Position numbers and translations under genes: made by a program
In this document: positions 1-7,575 of the stretch, piece by piece
Numbering within the stretch: the stretch's first letter is position 1
How the letters are laid out: every line of letters starts with the position of its first letter
Assembly (NCBI GenBank): GCA_035703895.1
Contig: DASSXJ010000292.1
Span: 1-33,035 of the forward strand
Direction of reading: 5' to 3'
Source of the DNA: a bacterium
Lineage (GTDB): Bacteria > Sysuimicrobiota > Sysuimicrobiia > Sysuimicrobiales > Segetimicrobiaceae
Length of the DNA: 33,035 bases
The notes under the pieces: model-generated
Database searches by the model: none
Told to the model about the DNA's origin: nothing
Seen by the model: the letters and a program-made list of their open reading frames with translations, nothing else

Positions 1-1
1 C

Positions 2-178
2 TCACTGGTCATGGGGGGCTTCACCCCGATCGGCTCGCTCGTGGCCGGGACGCTCGCGCAGATTTGGGGCGCCCCGGGAGCGTTCCTCGTCGGGGGGGTG
101 GTGGGACTCGCCGCCGTCGCCGCGGTGCTGCGATGGCGCACCGTGATGCCGCCGGGCGGGGTGGCGCCGGCCGCTTAA
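2..178 (+). CDS. MFS transporter, C-terminal fragment
   Basis: The window opens inside a gene; the readable frame gives 58 residues ending at TAA (176-178). The fragment has the pattern of the last two membrane segments of a major facilitator: a glycine-rich stretch with FTPIGSLVAGTLAQ, then a hydrophobic run of about 20 residues ending in a basic LRWRT. In the MFS_3 / enterobactin-exporter-like group the last helices look like this. Substrate cannot be told. It converges on the dehydrogenase gene, whose stop lies 16 bp away. The start is outside the window. Family call is moderately sure, subfamily weak. Confidence 0.6.
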   Translation, partial: SLVMGGFTPIGSLVAGTLAQIWGAPGAFLVGGVVGLAAVAAVLRWRTVMPPGGVAPAA

Positions 179-194
179 CATCGCGCCGCGCCCC

Positions 195-1748
195 CTACCG
201 GTACTTGTGAGCCACCACTTTGGGTTGGAGAAAATTCAGCAGGTAATCCGGCCCGCCAGCCTTGCTGTCGGTCCCCGACATGTTGAAGCCCCCGAACGGA
301 TGGCTCCCCACGAGCGCCCCGGTGCTCTTCCGGTTGAGGTAGAGATTCCCGCACATGAACTCACGCCGGGCCTTCGCCAGTTTTTCCGGGTTGAGGGAGT
401 ACACCGACCCGGTCAGGCCGAACGCCGTCCCGTTGGCGATCCGGATCGCGTCATCGAAATCGCGCGCGGGGATCGCGGCAACGACCGGGCCGAAGATTTC
501 CTCCTGGGCGATGCGCGCCGTTGGGGACACGTCGATGAACACCGTCGGCGCGACGTAGTGGCCGCCCTCGCGCGCGCGCCGGCCGCCGGCGACGAGCCGC
601 CCTTCGCGCTTCCCGACCTCGATATACTCGAGCACCTTCTGCTCGGCGCGGGCGTTGATGACGGGGCCCGCCGGATAGTTCTCCGGAGCCGGGCCCACCT
701 CGAGCCGCCGGACGCGATCGGCGATCATCTCGACGACGTCGTGATAGACTTTGGGCGTCACCACGACTCGGGATCCCGCGGAGCACTTCTGCCCCTGATA
801 GCCGTACCCCGACGCCACGACTCCCGTCACCGCGTCGTCGAGCGTCGCGTCGTCGTCGACGATGATCGCGTTCTTCCCGCCCATCTCCGCGATGATGCGC
901 TTCAGCCAGATCTGGTCGGGGGGCGTCCGAGCCGCCAGCGCGAACATCGATGTGCCGACCTCGCGCGACCCGGTGAACGCGATCATGCGCACTTTCGGGT
1001 GGGTGACCAGGGCCTCTCCGACCGCGCTGCCGGGGCCGGCTATCAGGTTCATCACTCCGGGAGGCAGGCCCGCCTCGCTGAGCGCCTCCGCGATCAAGTA
1101 CGCGGTCGCGGCGGAGTCGCTGGCGGGTTTCATAATCACGGTGTTGCCGGACACGATCGCCCCAAACGCCATCCCCGCAGGGATGGCCACGGGGAAGTTC
1201 CAGGGGGAGATGACCGCGACGACCCCGATGGGAATGTACTGGTATTCGCTCATCTCTCCGGCCGCCGGAGGCAGCGGCCGGCCGGGGCCGTATCTCAGGA
1301 TCTCCCGCGCGTAATACTCTGCGAAATCGATCGCCTCGGCAACATCCCCGTCGGCCTCCGCCCAGTTCTTGCCGACCTCGTAGACCATCCAGGCCGAGGC
1401 TTCCATGCGACGGCGCCGCAGGATGTTCGCCGCGCGCATCATCAAGGCGGCCCGCTCCTCTGCCGGCACCCACCGCCACGATTCGTAGGCGCGGAGCGCC
1501 GCCTCGACGGCGGCGGCCACGTCGCGCGGCCCGGCCTGGTGGACCACGGCCACGACCTGGTCGGCCGCCGACGGGTTGAAGGACCGGAACGTCTCCCCCG
1601 TCCGGACCGGCATGCCGCCGATCAAGAGGGGGAACTCGCGCCCGAGCTGGGCGCCCACCGCGAGGAGCGCCGCGTCCATCGCCTTCCGGCCGGGGGCCGT
1701 CGAGAACTCGGTGAGGGCCTCATTGCGGAACTCTGGAAGCGTCATCAT
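195..1748 (-). CDS. rocA: L-glutamate gamma-semialdehyde (1-pyrroline-5-carboxylate) dehydrogenase
   Basis: A 517-residue aldehyde dehydrogenase of the RocA/PutA-C type, which oxidises glutamate semialdehyde to glutamate with NAD+ in proline and arginine breakdown. Visible motifs are SPWNFPVAIP (about 181-190), FTGSREVG (258-265), the general base Glu288 in AEMGGKNAI, and the nucleophile Cys322 in GYQGQKCSAGSR. The QIWLKR stretch just before the catalytic Glu and the length of about 515 favour P5C dehydrogenase over other ALDHs. The start has two consecutive ATGs, and an AAAGGGG site lies about 7 nt upstream of the first. No proline dehydrogenase is nearby. The aminotransferase lies 35 bp upstream on the same strand, so the two may be co-transcribed for glutamate-family amino-acid use (inferred). 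Confidence 0.9.
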   Translation of the reverse strand: MMTLPEFRNEALTEFSTAPGRKAMDAALLAVGAQLGREFPLLIGGMPVRTGETFRSFNPSAADQVVAVVHQAGPRDVAAAVEAALRAYESWRWVPAEERAALMMRAANILRRRRMEASAWMVYEVGKNWAEADGDVAEAIDFAEYYAREILRYGPGRPLPPAAGEMSEYQYIPIGVVAVISPWNFPVAIPAGMAFGAIVSGNTVIMKPASDSAATAYLIAEALSEAGLPPGVMNLIAGPGSAVGEALVTHPKVRMIAFTGSREVGTSMFALAARTPPDQIWLKRIIAEMGGKNAIIVDDDATLDDAVTGVVASGYGYQGQKCSAGSRVVVTPKVYHDVVEMIADRVRRLEVGPAPENYPAGPVINARAEQKVLEYIEVGKREGRLVAGGRRAREGGHYVAPTVFIDVSPTARIAQEEIFGPVVAAIPARDFDDAIRIANGTAFGLTGSVYSLNPEKLAKARREFMCGNLYLNRKSTGALVGSHPFGGFNMSGTDSKAGGPDYLLNFLQPKVVAHKYR

Positions 1749-1783
1749 GGCTCGTTCCCCTTTGCGAGGGTACGTCCTCGCCG

Positions 1784-2965
1784 CTAGGCCCGCGCCGCGA
1801 CCGCCTTCGCGATCCGGTCGAGACCCTCTTCAATACGGGACAGCGACGTCGCATAGGTGAGGCGCATGAAGCCTGGGGCTTCGAACGCCTCTCCCGGCAC
1901 GATCGCGACGTGCGCCCCCTCGAGGAGATCCTCGCACAGCGCCGCCGCGGTCGCGGGGCGGCCGGGCCGGCCGAGCAGGCCGCGCACGTCCGGAAACGCG
2001 TAAAAGGCGCCCCGCGGGGTGGCGCACCGGACGCCGGGGAGCGCGTTGAGCCGGGAGACGATGTACCGGCGGCGCCGGTCGTACTCGGCGACCATCTCGG
2101 CGGGGTCGACGTGCTCTTGGAGCGCGGCCAGCGCCGCCCGCTGCGCGATCGAGTTCGGATTGCCCGCCAGGTGCCCCTGGATGTCCGTGATGGCCGTGGC
2201 CACGGGCGCGGGCGCCGCGGCGAACCCGATCCTCCACCCGGTCATCGCATAGGTCTTGGACATCGAGTTGAGCAGCACGACCCGCTCGCGCGCCTCAGGC
2301 CAGACCGCGGACACGCAGTGGTGTTTGGCGCCGTCGTACACCATGCTCTCGTAGATCTCATCGCTCAGGAGGATGAACTCGTGCTTGCGGCTCAACTCCA
2401 CAATCCCGGCGAGCGTCTCCCGGCTGTAGACAGCGCCCGTAGGGTTGTGCGGAGAGTTGAGCACGAAGGCGCGCGTCCGCGGGGTGATGAGCGGCGCAAT
2501 CCGGGACGGGAGCGGCTGGAAATCCTCCCCGGCCTCGGTCGGGACCGGGACCGGCCTCGCGCCCGCCAGCTTCACCTGCTCTATGTACGACACCCACGCC
2601 GGGATCGGCACCAAGACCTCATCGCCCGGCTCGCAGATCGCCAGCAACGCGTAGTACAGCGCGGGTTTACCACCGGCGGTGATCACGACCTCCTCCGGCG
2701 CGTACCGGGCGCCGTAGTCGGCCTCCAGCCGCGCCGCGACGGCCTGCCGGAGCTCGATGATGCCGGCCGGGGCCGTATATTTCGTGAACCCTTCCTGAAT
2801 CGCCCGCTCCGCCGCCCGCTTGATGACCTCGGGGGTGTCGAAGTCGGGTTCGCCCGCGGCGAAACTGATCACGTCGACGCCCTGCCGGCGCAGGCGCCGC
2901 GCGCGGTCGTCCATGCCGATGGTCATCGAGGGGGTGATCGCGCGGGCAGCCGTCGAGATGTGCAT
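1784..2965 (-). CDS. Class I/II pyridoxal-phosphate aminotransferase (aspartate aminotransferase type)
   Basis: A 393-residue fold-type I aminotransferase, subgroup Ib like bacterial AspC/AspB. Key residues: the GEPDFDTP substrate loop (38-45), Asn174 in SPHNPTG, Asp202 and Tyr205 in SDEIYE, and the PLP lysine Lys237 in NSMSKTYAMTGWRIGF. It transfers amino groups between aspartate (or a related amino acid) and 2-oxoglutarate in the cytoplasm; exact substrate is unresolved. The reading frame is open for about 97 more codons upstream, but that stretch has no family features. The chosen ATG at 2965 has an AGGAGGG site 5 nt upstream and starts the conserved N terminus. It is followed by the dehydrogenase gene 35 bp downstream. 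Confidence 0.88.
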   Translation of the reverse strand: MHISTAARAITPSMTIGMDDRARRLRRQGVDVISFAAGEPDFDTPEVIKRAAERAIQEGFTKYTAPAGIIELRQAVAARLEADYGARYAPEEVVITAGGKPALYYALLAICEPGDEVLVPIPAWVSYIEQVKLAGARPVPVPTEAGEDFQPLPSRIAPLITPRTRAFVLNSPHNPTGAVYSRETLAGIVELSRKHEFILLSDEIYESMVYDGAKHHCVSAVWPEARERVVLLNSMSKTYAMTGWRIGFAAAPAPVATAITDIQGHLAGNPNSIAQRAALAALQEHVDPAEMVAEYDRRRRYIVSRLNALPGVRCATPRGAFYAFPDVRGLLGRPGRPATAAALCEDLLEGAHVAIVPGEAFEAPGFMRLTYATSLSRIEEGLDRIAKAVAARA

Positions 2966-3170
2966 CCATTCCCTCCTGGACCGGGCGCTTCTACCGCGAC
3001 ACCGGACTGCGTCCACCGTCAGGGTCTGATATTCGCCCACGGAGGGGGCGCCTCCCGTTGCGCGTTGGGGCCGCCGGTGAAACCTCCACAATCTCTCCAC
3101 ACTGCGCTCACGGTCCGTCCACAGCCCTACCTTACCCTGGTTCTTGAACGTACATGAGGAGGGATATGCG

Positions 3171-3542
3171 ATGAGAATCCTGGTGGGCATCCTGCTCGTG
3201 CTTGTGGTGGTCGGTGGCGTAGCTGGGATCGCGACGTATTCGTATAATTCCGGCATGGCTCAAGGCCTCGCCGAGAGTGGCAAATTGCCGGCCCCCGGTG
3301 CGGGGGGCGGGCCGTATCCGGTCTACCCGTACCCGGGTTATCCGTACGGCTACGGATTCCACGGGCCGTTCGGCTTCGGTTTCTTCGGATTCCTGTGGCC
3401 GCTCCTGTTCATCTTCCTCGTGTTCGCGCTCCTGCGAGGGGGGCGTGGATATGGGTGGGGCCATCACGGAGGGGTGCCGCACCGGTTTGAAGAATGGCAC
3501 CGCCGGGCCCACGAATCCAAAGGCACCACCGGCACTGTGTGA
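3171..3542 (+). CDS. Small Tyr/Pro/Gly/Phe-rich membrane protein preceding a two-component system
   Basis: A 123-residue protein with an N-terminal membrane anchor (about residues 3-22), a linker, a central stretch rich in Pro, Tyr and Gly and then Phe and Gly (about 45-75), a second hydrophobic segment (LWPLLFIFLVFALL), and a basic, His-rich tail. The ATG at 3171 is preferred because GAGGAGGG lies 7 nt upstream; a TTG 27 nt earlier has no such site. It is the first gene of a plus-strand cluster with a response regulator 83 bp downstream and its kinase. The position suggests a sensing or accessory role at the membrane, but no function is known to me. It diverges from the aminotransferase gene over a 205-bp gap. 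Confidence 0.72.
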   Translation: MRILVGILLVLVVVGGVAGIATYSYNSGMAQGLAESGKLPAPGAGGGPYPVYPYPGYPYGYGFHGPFGFGFFGFLWPLLFIFLVFALLRGGRGYGWGHHGGVPHRFEEWHRRAHESKGTTGTV

Positions 3543-3625
3543 GCACCGCTCGGGGCGAGGGGCCGCACCCCTCGCCCGTCCGTCTTGACGCGAACCCCCA
3601 GCCGGGAGCAGGTCGGATCTCCGTC

Positions 3626-4306
3626 ATGAAGACGATTCTCGTGGTCGACGACGAGCCCAAGATCGTTCAGATCGCGCGCGATTACCTGGAGCGCGCGGGC
3701 TTCGGCGTCGTGGCCGCCGGAGACGGCCGCTCGGTGCTCCCCATGGTCAGGAGCGCCAAGCCGGATCTTATCGTCCTCGATCTGGCCCTACCGGGGATGG
3801 ACGGCCTTGACGTGACGCGCGCGCTCCGGAGGGAATCCGAGATTCCCATCATCATGCTCACCGCCCGCGACGACGAAGCCGACCGGCTGGTCGGGCTGGA
3901 GCTGGGCGCGGATGACTACATCGTCAAACCCTTTAGCCCGAAGGAATTGGTGGCGCGTGTGCGCGCCGTCCTGCGCCGCTGGGATGGCGCGCGCGCGGGG
4001 ACGGAAGTCGTCCGCGCCGGCGCCCTCGTGCTCGACGTCCCGCGAATGCAGGCAACCATCGGCGATCGGGCGCTCAGCCTCACGCCGACCGAGTTCCAGG
4101 TGCTCGCGGTGATGGCGCGCCAGCCCGGCCGGATTTTCACCCGCGGCCAGCTGCTGGAAGCGGTGCACGGCATCGCCGTGGAATCGTACGAGCGGGCGAT
4201 CGATTCCCACATCAAGAACATCCGGCGCAAGCTCGAGCCCGACCCGCGCCATCCGCGTTACATCCTGGCCGTCCACGGCATCGGCTACAAGTTCGCGGAC
4301 GAATGA
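3626..4306 (+). CDS. OmpR/PhoB-family response regulator
   Basis: A 226-residue DNA-binding response regulator. The receiver domain (1-118) has the acidic pair in VVDDEP (8-9), phospho-acceptor Asp52 in LIVLDLALPG, Thr79 in MLTARDDE, and Lys101 in YIVKPF. A winged-helix output domain follows (about 130-225), with LTPTEFQVL and a C-terminal SYERAIDSHIKNIRRKL recognition helix region. The frame is open further upstream, but the receiver domain begins at this ATG. The ribosome site is weak. It overlaps the kinase gene by 4 nt (ATGA), so translation is probably coupled. Its target genes cannot be read from the sequence; the preceding membrane protein gene is a natural candidate. Confidence 0.92.
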   Translation: MKTILVVDDEPKIVQIARDYLERAGFGVVAAGDGRSVLPMVRSAKPDLIVLDLALPGMDGLDVTRALRRESEIPIIMLTARDDEADRLVGLELGADDYIVKPFSPKELVARVRAVLRRWDGARAGTEVVRAGALVLDVPRMQATIGDRALSLTPTEFQVLAVMARQPGRIFTRGQLLEAVHGIAVESYERAIDSHIKNIRRKLEPDPRHPRYILAVHGIGYKFADE

Positions 4307-5442
4307 ATCCGCCGGAGTGCGGACAATCCCGACGGGGGCCCTGGCGCAGCCGTCCGCCGTGGTGGCCGGAGGACGAGCCCTGGCCGCCCGCCGGACCGCC
4401 TGGGACCCAGGCGTGGCAGCGTATGCGCCGCCATTTCTTCCGCCGCGCCGTACTGTTCTTTGCCACGGTCGTCATCTTGACGGTGGGGCTGTCCGGGCTC
4501 CTTTTGTGGGGCGCGGTGAGCCTGCTCGGCATCCTCCACGTACCGGCGGGCTGGGCCGCGTTCGGCCTGACCACGCTCGCGGTGATGCTCCTGTTCGTAC
4601 TGGTGGCCACCGCGTTGATAGCCCGAGCGTTCCGCCGGATGGCCGCCCCGATTGAGGATTTGATGGCCGCGCTGGGTCGGGTCGCCGACGGCGACTACGC
4701 CACACGCGCCCGGGAACGCGGGCCTCAAGAGGTCCGGACCCTGACGCGGGCGTTCAACACGATGGCGGAGCGGCTGCAACGCCAGGAGGAACAGCGCCGC
4801 AGCCTGTTAATGGATATCTCGCACGAGCTCCGGACGCCGCTCGCCGTACTCCAGGGGAATCTGGAAGGCATGCTCGACGGGGTGTATCCGCGCGACGAAG
4901 CGCACCTGTCGTTGATCCTGGAGGAGACGCAGATCCTGGCGCGGCTGATCGACGACCTGCGGACGTTTTCCCTCGCCGAGAGCCTCGGGCTGAACTTGGT
5001 CAAGACGATGAGCGATCTGGCGGAGCTCGCAAGAGATGCGATCGCCTCGTTCCGGGCGCAGGCGGAAGCGGCGGGGGTCACGCTCCGGCTCGACGCCGAG
5101 CCCGATCTCCCGATCGTCGACGTCGACCCGGAACGCATCCGCCAAGTGCTCAACAACCTGCTATCGAACGGGCTCCGCTACACGCCGGCCGGCGGGACCG
5201 TCCGGGTGCGCTTGGCTGCGGACTCCAGACAGGTGGTCGTGTCCGTCGAAGACACGGGGACCGGCATCACCGCCGAAGCGCTGCCGCACATCTTCGACCG
5301 GTTCTCCAAATCCAAGGACTCCCGCGGGACGGGCCTCGGCCTCGCCATCGCCAAGAGCCTGATCGAGGCGCATGAGGGCGAGATCTCGGCTCAGAGCGTC
5401 CGCGGCGAAGGAACGGCGATCCGCTTCACGTTGCCCCGCTGA
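4303..5442 (+). CDS. HAMP-domain sensor histidine kinase
   Basis: A 379-residue membrane kinase partnered with the regulator whose stop codon it overlaps. The Pro/Trp-rich cytoplasmic N terminus (1-45) is followed by TM1 (about 48-72), a very short outside loop of about 10 residues, and TM2 (about 84-107). Then come HAMP (108-160), a HisKA domain with phospho-acceptor His174 in DISHELRTPL, and an HATPase domain with an N box (QVLNNLLSNGLRYTP), G1 (EDTGTGI), F box (FDRFSKS) and G2 (GTGLGLAIAKSL). The near absence of an extracytoplasmic domain suggests sensing within the membrane or through a partner such as the upstream membrane protein (inferred). It converges on the SDR gene with only 4 bp between stops. 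Confidence 0.92.
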   Translation: MNPPECGQSRRGPWRSRPPWWPEDEPWPPAGPPGTQAWQRMRRHFFRRAVLFFATVVILTVGLSGLLLWGAVSLLGILHVPAGWAAFGLTTLAVMLLFVLVATALIARAFRRMAAPIEDLMAALGRVADGDYATRARERGPQEVRTLTRAFNTMAERLQRQEEQRRSLLMDISHELRTPLAVLQGNLEGMLDGVYPRDEAHLSLILEETQILARLIDDLRTFSLAESLGLNLVKTMSDLAELARDAIASFRAQAEAAGVTLRLDAEPDLPIVDVDPERIRQVLNNLLSNGLRYTPAGGTVRVRLAADSRQVVVSVEDTGTGITAEALPHIFDRFSKSKDSRGTGLGLAIAKSLIEAHEGEISAQSVRGEGTAIRFTLPR

Positions 5443-5446
5443 GCAG

Positions 5447-6202
5447 CTAGTGTCCGAACAACCAGCCGCCGTTGACGTGCAGCACCTCGCCCGTGACGAA
5501 TGAGGCATCGGGAGAGGCCAGGTAGAGGACCGCGGCCGCGATGTCGTCGGGCCGACCGCCTCGTCCGACGGGGGTCTCGCCTACGATGCCGCGGACTCGC
5601 TCCTCCGACCACTGCCCGGTGAACTCGGTGCCGGCGACAAAGCCCGGCGCGATCGCATTCACCGTGATGCCGTGGGGACTCAGTTCGCGCGCGAGCGCAT
5701 AGGTCAGCCCGATGAGACCGGCCTTGGCTGCGGCGTAGGCGACGGCGCCGGGCCGGCTTCCACCGGTGAACGCGGCGATGGAGCTGATGTTGATGATGCG
5801 GCCGCCGGGTCGGGGGAGATGCCCGGCAGCCGCCGTGGCCATCAGGAACGCCCCTTTGAGATTGGCGTCCACCACCTCGTCCCATAGACGCTCCGCTTCG
5901 GCAAGCGGGGTCTCCGTGGTGATGCCGAGGACAAACCCGGCGTTGTTGACCAAGACGTCGATGCGGCCAAACCGCTCGGCAATCGCGGCGACGCCGGAGG
6001 CGATGCTGTCGCGCCGGCTCACATCGACCCGTTGCCAGGTGACCTCGGGGCCCAGTGCCTCGGCGACAGCGTGCAGCCGGTCCTCGCGCCGCCCGAGGAT
6101 GACGACCCGGTCGCCGGCGCGCGCAAACGCTTCTGCCGTGGCGCGGCCGATGCCGCTGCCCCCACCGGTGACGACGACTACGCGATCCGTTTTGGCGACC
6201 AT
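5447..6202 (-). CDS. SDR-family NAD(P)-dependent oxidoreductase
   Basis: A 251-residue classical short-chain dehydrogenase, FabG-like in layout. Visible are the cofactor motif TGGGSGIG (12-19), NNAG (87-90), the catalytic Ser in INISS (around 140-141), and Tyr156 and Lys160 in YAAAK. The C terminus, SFVTGEVLHVNGGW, is typical of the family. Arg residues at 38-39 after the second strand (LGRRED) suggest NADPH preference. Substrate is unknown. The ATG at 6202 is chosen because the Rossmann fold begins right after it and a GCGGGGA stretch lies just upstream. An in-frame ATG at 6217 is possible, and the frame stays open to 6283. It is a single gene with no obvious operon partner. Confidence 0.87.
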   Translation of the reverse strand: MVAKTDRVVVVTGGGSGIGRATAEAFARAGDRVVILGRREDRLHAVAEALGPEVTWQRVDVSRRDSIASGVAAIAERFGRIDVLVNNAGFVLGITTETPLAEAERLWDEVVDANLKGAFLMATAAAGHLPRPGGRIINISSIAAFTGGSRPGAVAYAAAKAGLIGLTYALARELSPHGITVNAIAPGFVAGTEFTGQWSEERVRGIVGETPVGRGGRPDDIAAAVLYLASPDASFVTGEVLHVNGGWLFGH

Positions 6203-6464
6203 CCGTCCCCGCTCCATTCCCCTGCTGGGTGGCGCGCTGCCGCGCGCACTGGAGATATGATCAGTCAGCGCCGGCCGGGTCACAACCGGCGGGTGGCCGG
6301 GGAGACGCCTGTACGGTCGAGCAGGGGGAATCGCCGAGGGGTCCTCAGGCGAACATATGATCGATCGTCGCGAAATTCACGAGATCCGCATATCCGCCGC
6401 ACGTCCGCTGCACATCCCCTGGGTAAGATGACCATGAGCAACGACGCGAAAGGAGGTGTCTCTC

Positions 6465-6533
6465 ATGATAGTGGCGCTCCTCCTGCTTGCCGGGTTGTTC
6501 TTGTGGGCAACGGGCCACATGGTCCTTCGCTAA
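6465..6533 (+). CDS. Possible 22-residue single-pass membrane microprotein
   Basis: A short frame starting with ATG at 6465 and ending at TAA (6531-6533). The predicted peptide is almost wholly hydrophobic: MIVALLLLAGLFLWATG, then HMVLR, which could form one short membrane helix with a basic end. What supports it is the ribosome site: AAAGGAGGTG (6449-6458) sits 6 nt before the ATG, close to consensus and among the best in the window. The 262 bp before it (6203-6464) hold no other gene I can support. A strong inverted repeat follows at 6557-6586. No homologue is recognised, and a chance ORF cannot be excluded. Confidence 0.45.
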   Translation: MIVALLLLAGLFLWATGHMVLR

Positions 6534-6556
6534 CCGCACAATACACGCACGTTGGT

Positions 6557-6586
6557 GGGGCGCGTCCCGATCAGGGGGCGCGCCCC
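6557..6586. terminator. Inverted repeat between convergent genes, candidate bidirectional terminator
   Basis: The arms GGGGCGCG (6557-6564) and CGCGCCCC (6579-6586) pair perfectly over 8 bp around a 14-nt loop that can pair further (CCC with GGG). It lies 23 bp after the microprotein stop and spans the livM stop codon (6571-6573). No long T run follows on either strand, so termination is possible but not proven. Confidence 0.4.
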
Positions 6587-7572
6587 GCCTGTTGGAGTGG
6601 CCGCTCGGATCGGCCCCGCGCGCGGGTCAGGACCGCTCGAACCAGGCCGACCAGTCCCAGGGGGTACAGCCGCATCATCCCGATGACCACAAGCGCGAAC
6701 AGCACCATGCGGATCTGGCCATACGCGCGCAGCGCCTCCGAGACGACCTCCACGACCACCGCGCCGAGCACGGGGCCCGCGAGCGTACGCTGGCCGCCGA
6801 GGATCACCATGATGATGATGAGCGCCATCTCGTCGAACTTCATCCCGATGGGGCTCAAGAGCCCAATGTAATGGCCGTACACCGCCCCTGCGACCCCTGC
6901 GATGGCGCTGCTGGCGGCGAACACGAACCGCTTCCAGCGAAACGTGTTGACGCCAACGGCCCGGGCGGCGCCTTCGTCGTCGCGGATCGCCCGTAACCGG
7001 TACCCGATCCGGGAGCGCAAGAGGACAGCGAGGCCGCCAACCGTGAACGCGGCCAGGAGCAGGAAGATCTCGTAGGCAGGCCGCGGCGAGGGAGTGGAGA
7101 GGAGCTTCGGAACCGGGAGCCCCAGATCGCCGCGCGTGATCCCGTACTCCATGGAGATGAAGACGCGGGTCGATTCGGCGAACGCCCATGTCGCCAGCGC
7201 GAGGTAGAGCGCGCGCATGCGCAATGTCAGGGCGCCGATGCCATAGCCTACGATCCCGGCCGCAAGGCCGCCCGCAGCAACCCCGAGCGGGATCGGGATG
7301 CCGGAGCGGATGACGAGCAGCGCCGAGGCGTACCCACCGATACCGCTGAAGACGTGGTGCGCAAGTGAGAAGAGACCCGTGTACCCGGCGATGAGGTTCC
7401 AACTCGAGGCCATGATGACGTAGTAGCAGGCGACGGCCATGATATGGACCGGGTAATCGCCGAGGACCAGCGGGAGGAGCGCCGCCGCCGCGACCGTGGC
7501 GACGGCGAGGCCGACCCGGATGCCCGCCGCAGGCCAGGCCGCGCCGGGCGCGAGGGCGCCTGTCGCCGCCGT
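6571..7572 (-). CDS. livM: Branched-chain amino acid ABC transporter permease, LivM type; start codon abnormal
   Basis: An inner-membrane permease of the LivM family. The hallmark stretch ASSWNLIAGYTGLFSLAHHVF lies near the N terminus, and several hydrophobic helices follow, with an EAA-like loop (SRIGYRLRAIRDDEGAARAVGVN). The first ATG is at 7440 and would give 289 residues. However, the same frame upstream continues as family-like sequence (RVGLAVATVAAAALLPLVLGD), the missing first helix. No ATG, GTG or TTG occurs in frame between 7441 and the livH stop at 7576. An ACG at 7572 lies 8 nt after a GGGAGG site (7581-7586) and would give 333 residues, the usual length. I give that extent, with the real start uncertain: a rare start codon, a mutation or a base error. 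Confidence 0.78.
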   Translation of the reverse strand, partial: TAATGALAPGAAWPAAGIRVGLAVATVAAAALLPLVLGDYPVHIMAVACYYVIMASSWNLIAGYTGLFSLAHHVFSGIGGYASALLVIRSGIPIPLGVAAGGLAAGIVGYGIGALTLRMRALYLALATWAFAESTRVFISMEYGITRGDLGLPVPKLLSTPSPRPAYEIFLLLAAFTVGGLAVLLRSRIGYRLRAIRDDEGAARAVGVNTFRWKRFVFAASSAIAGVAGAVYGHYIGLLSPIGMKFDEMALIIIMVILGGQRTLAGPVLGAVVVEVVSEALRAYGQIRMVLFALVVIGMMRLYPLGLVGLVRAVLTRARGRSERPLQQAGRAP

Positions 7573-7575
7573 GGT

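Noticed and set aside
207-1787. Plus-strand open frame of 526 codons
   Set aside because: It is antisense to the P5C dehydrogenase with all catalytic motifs; the product is His/Arg/Asp-rich low-complexity sequence.
2966-3256. N-terminal extension of the aminotransferase
   Set aside because: The frame is open for about 97 more codons, but the ribosome site and conserved domain start support ATG 2965. The extension also runs into the divergent gene's leader.
6420-6429. TAAGAT as a -10 box for the microprotein
   Set aside because: The TG is two bases, not one, before the hexamer, and no -35 lies at the right distance; too weak to call a promoter.
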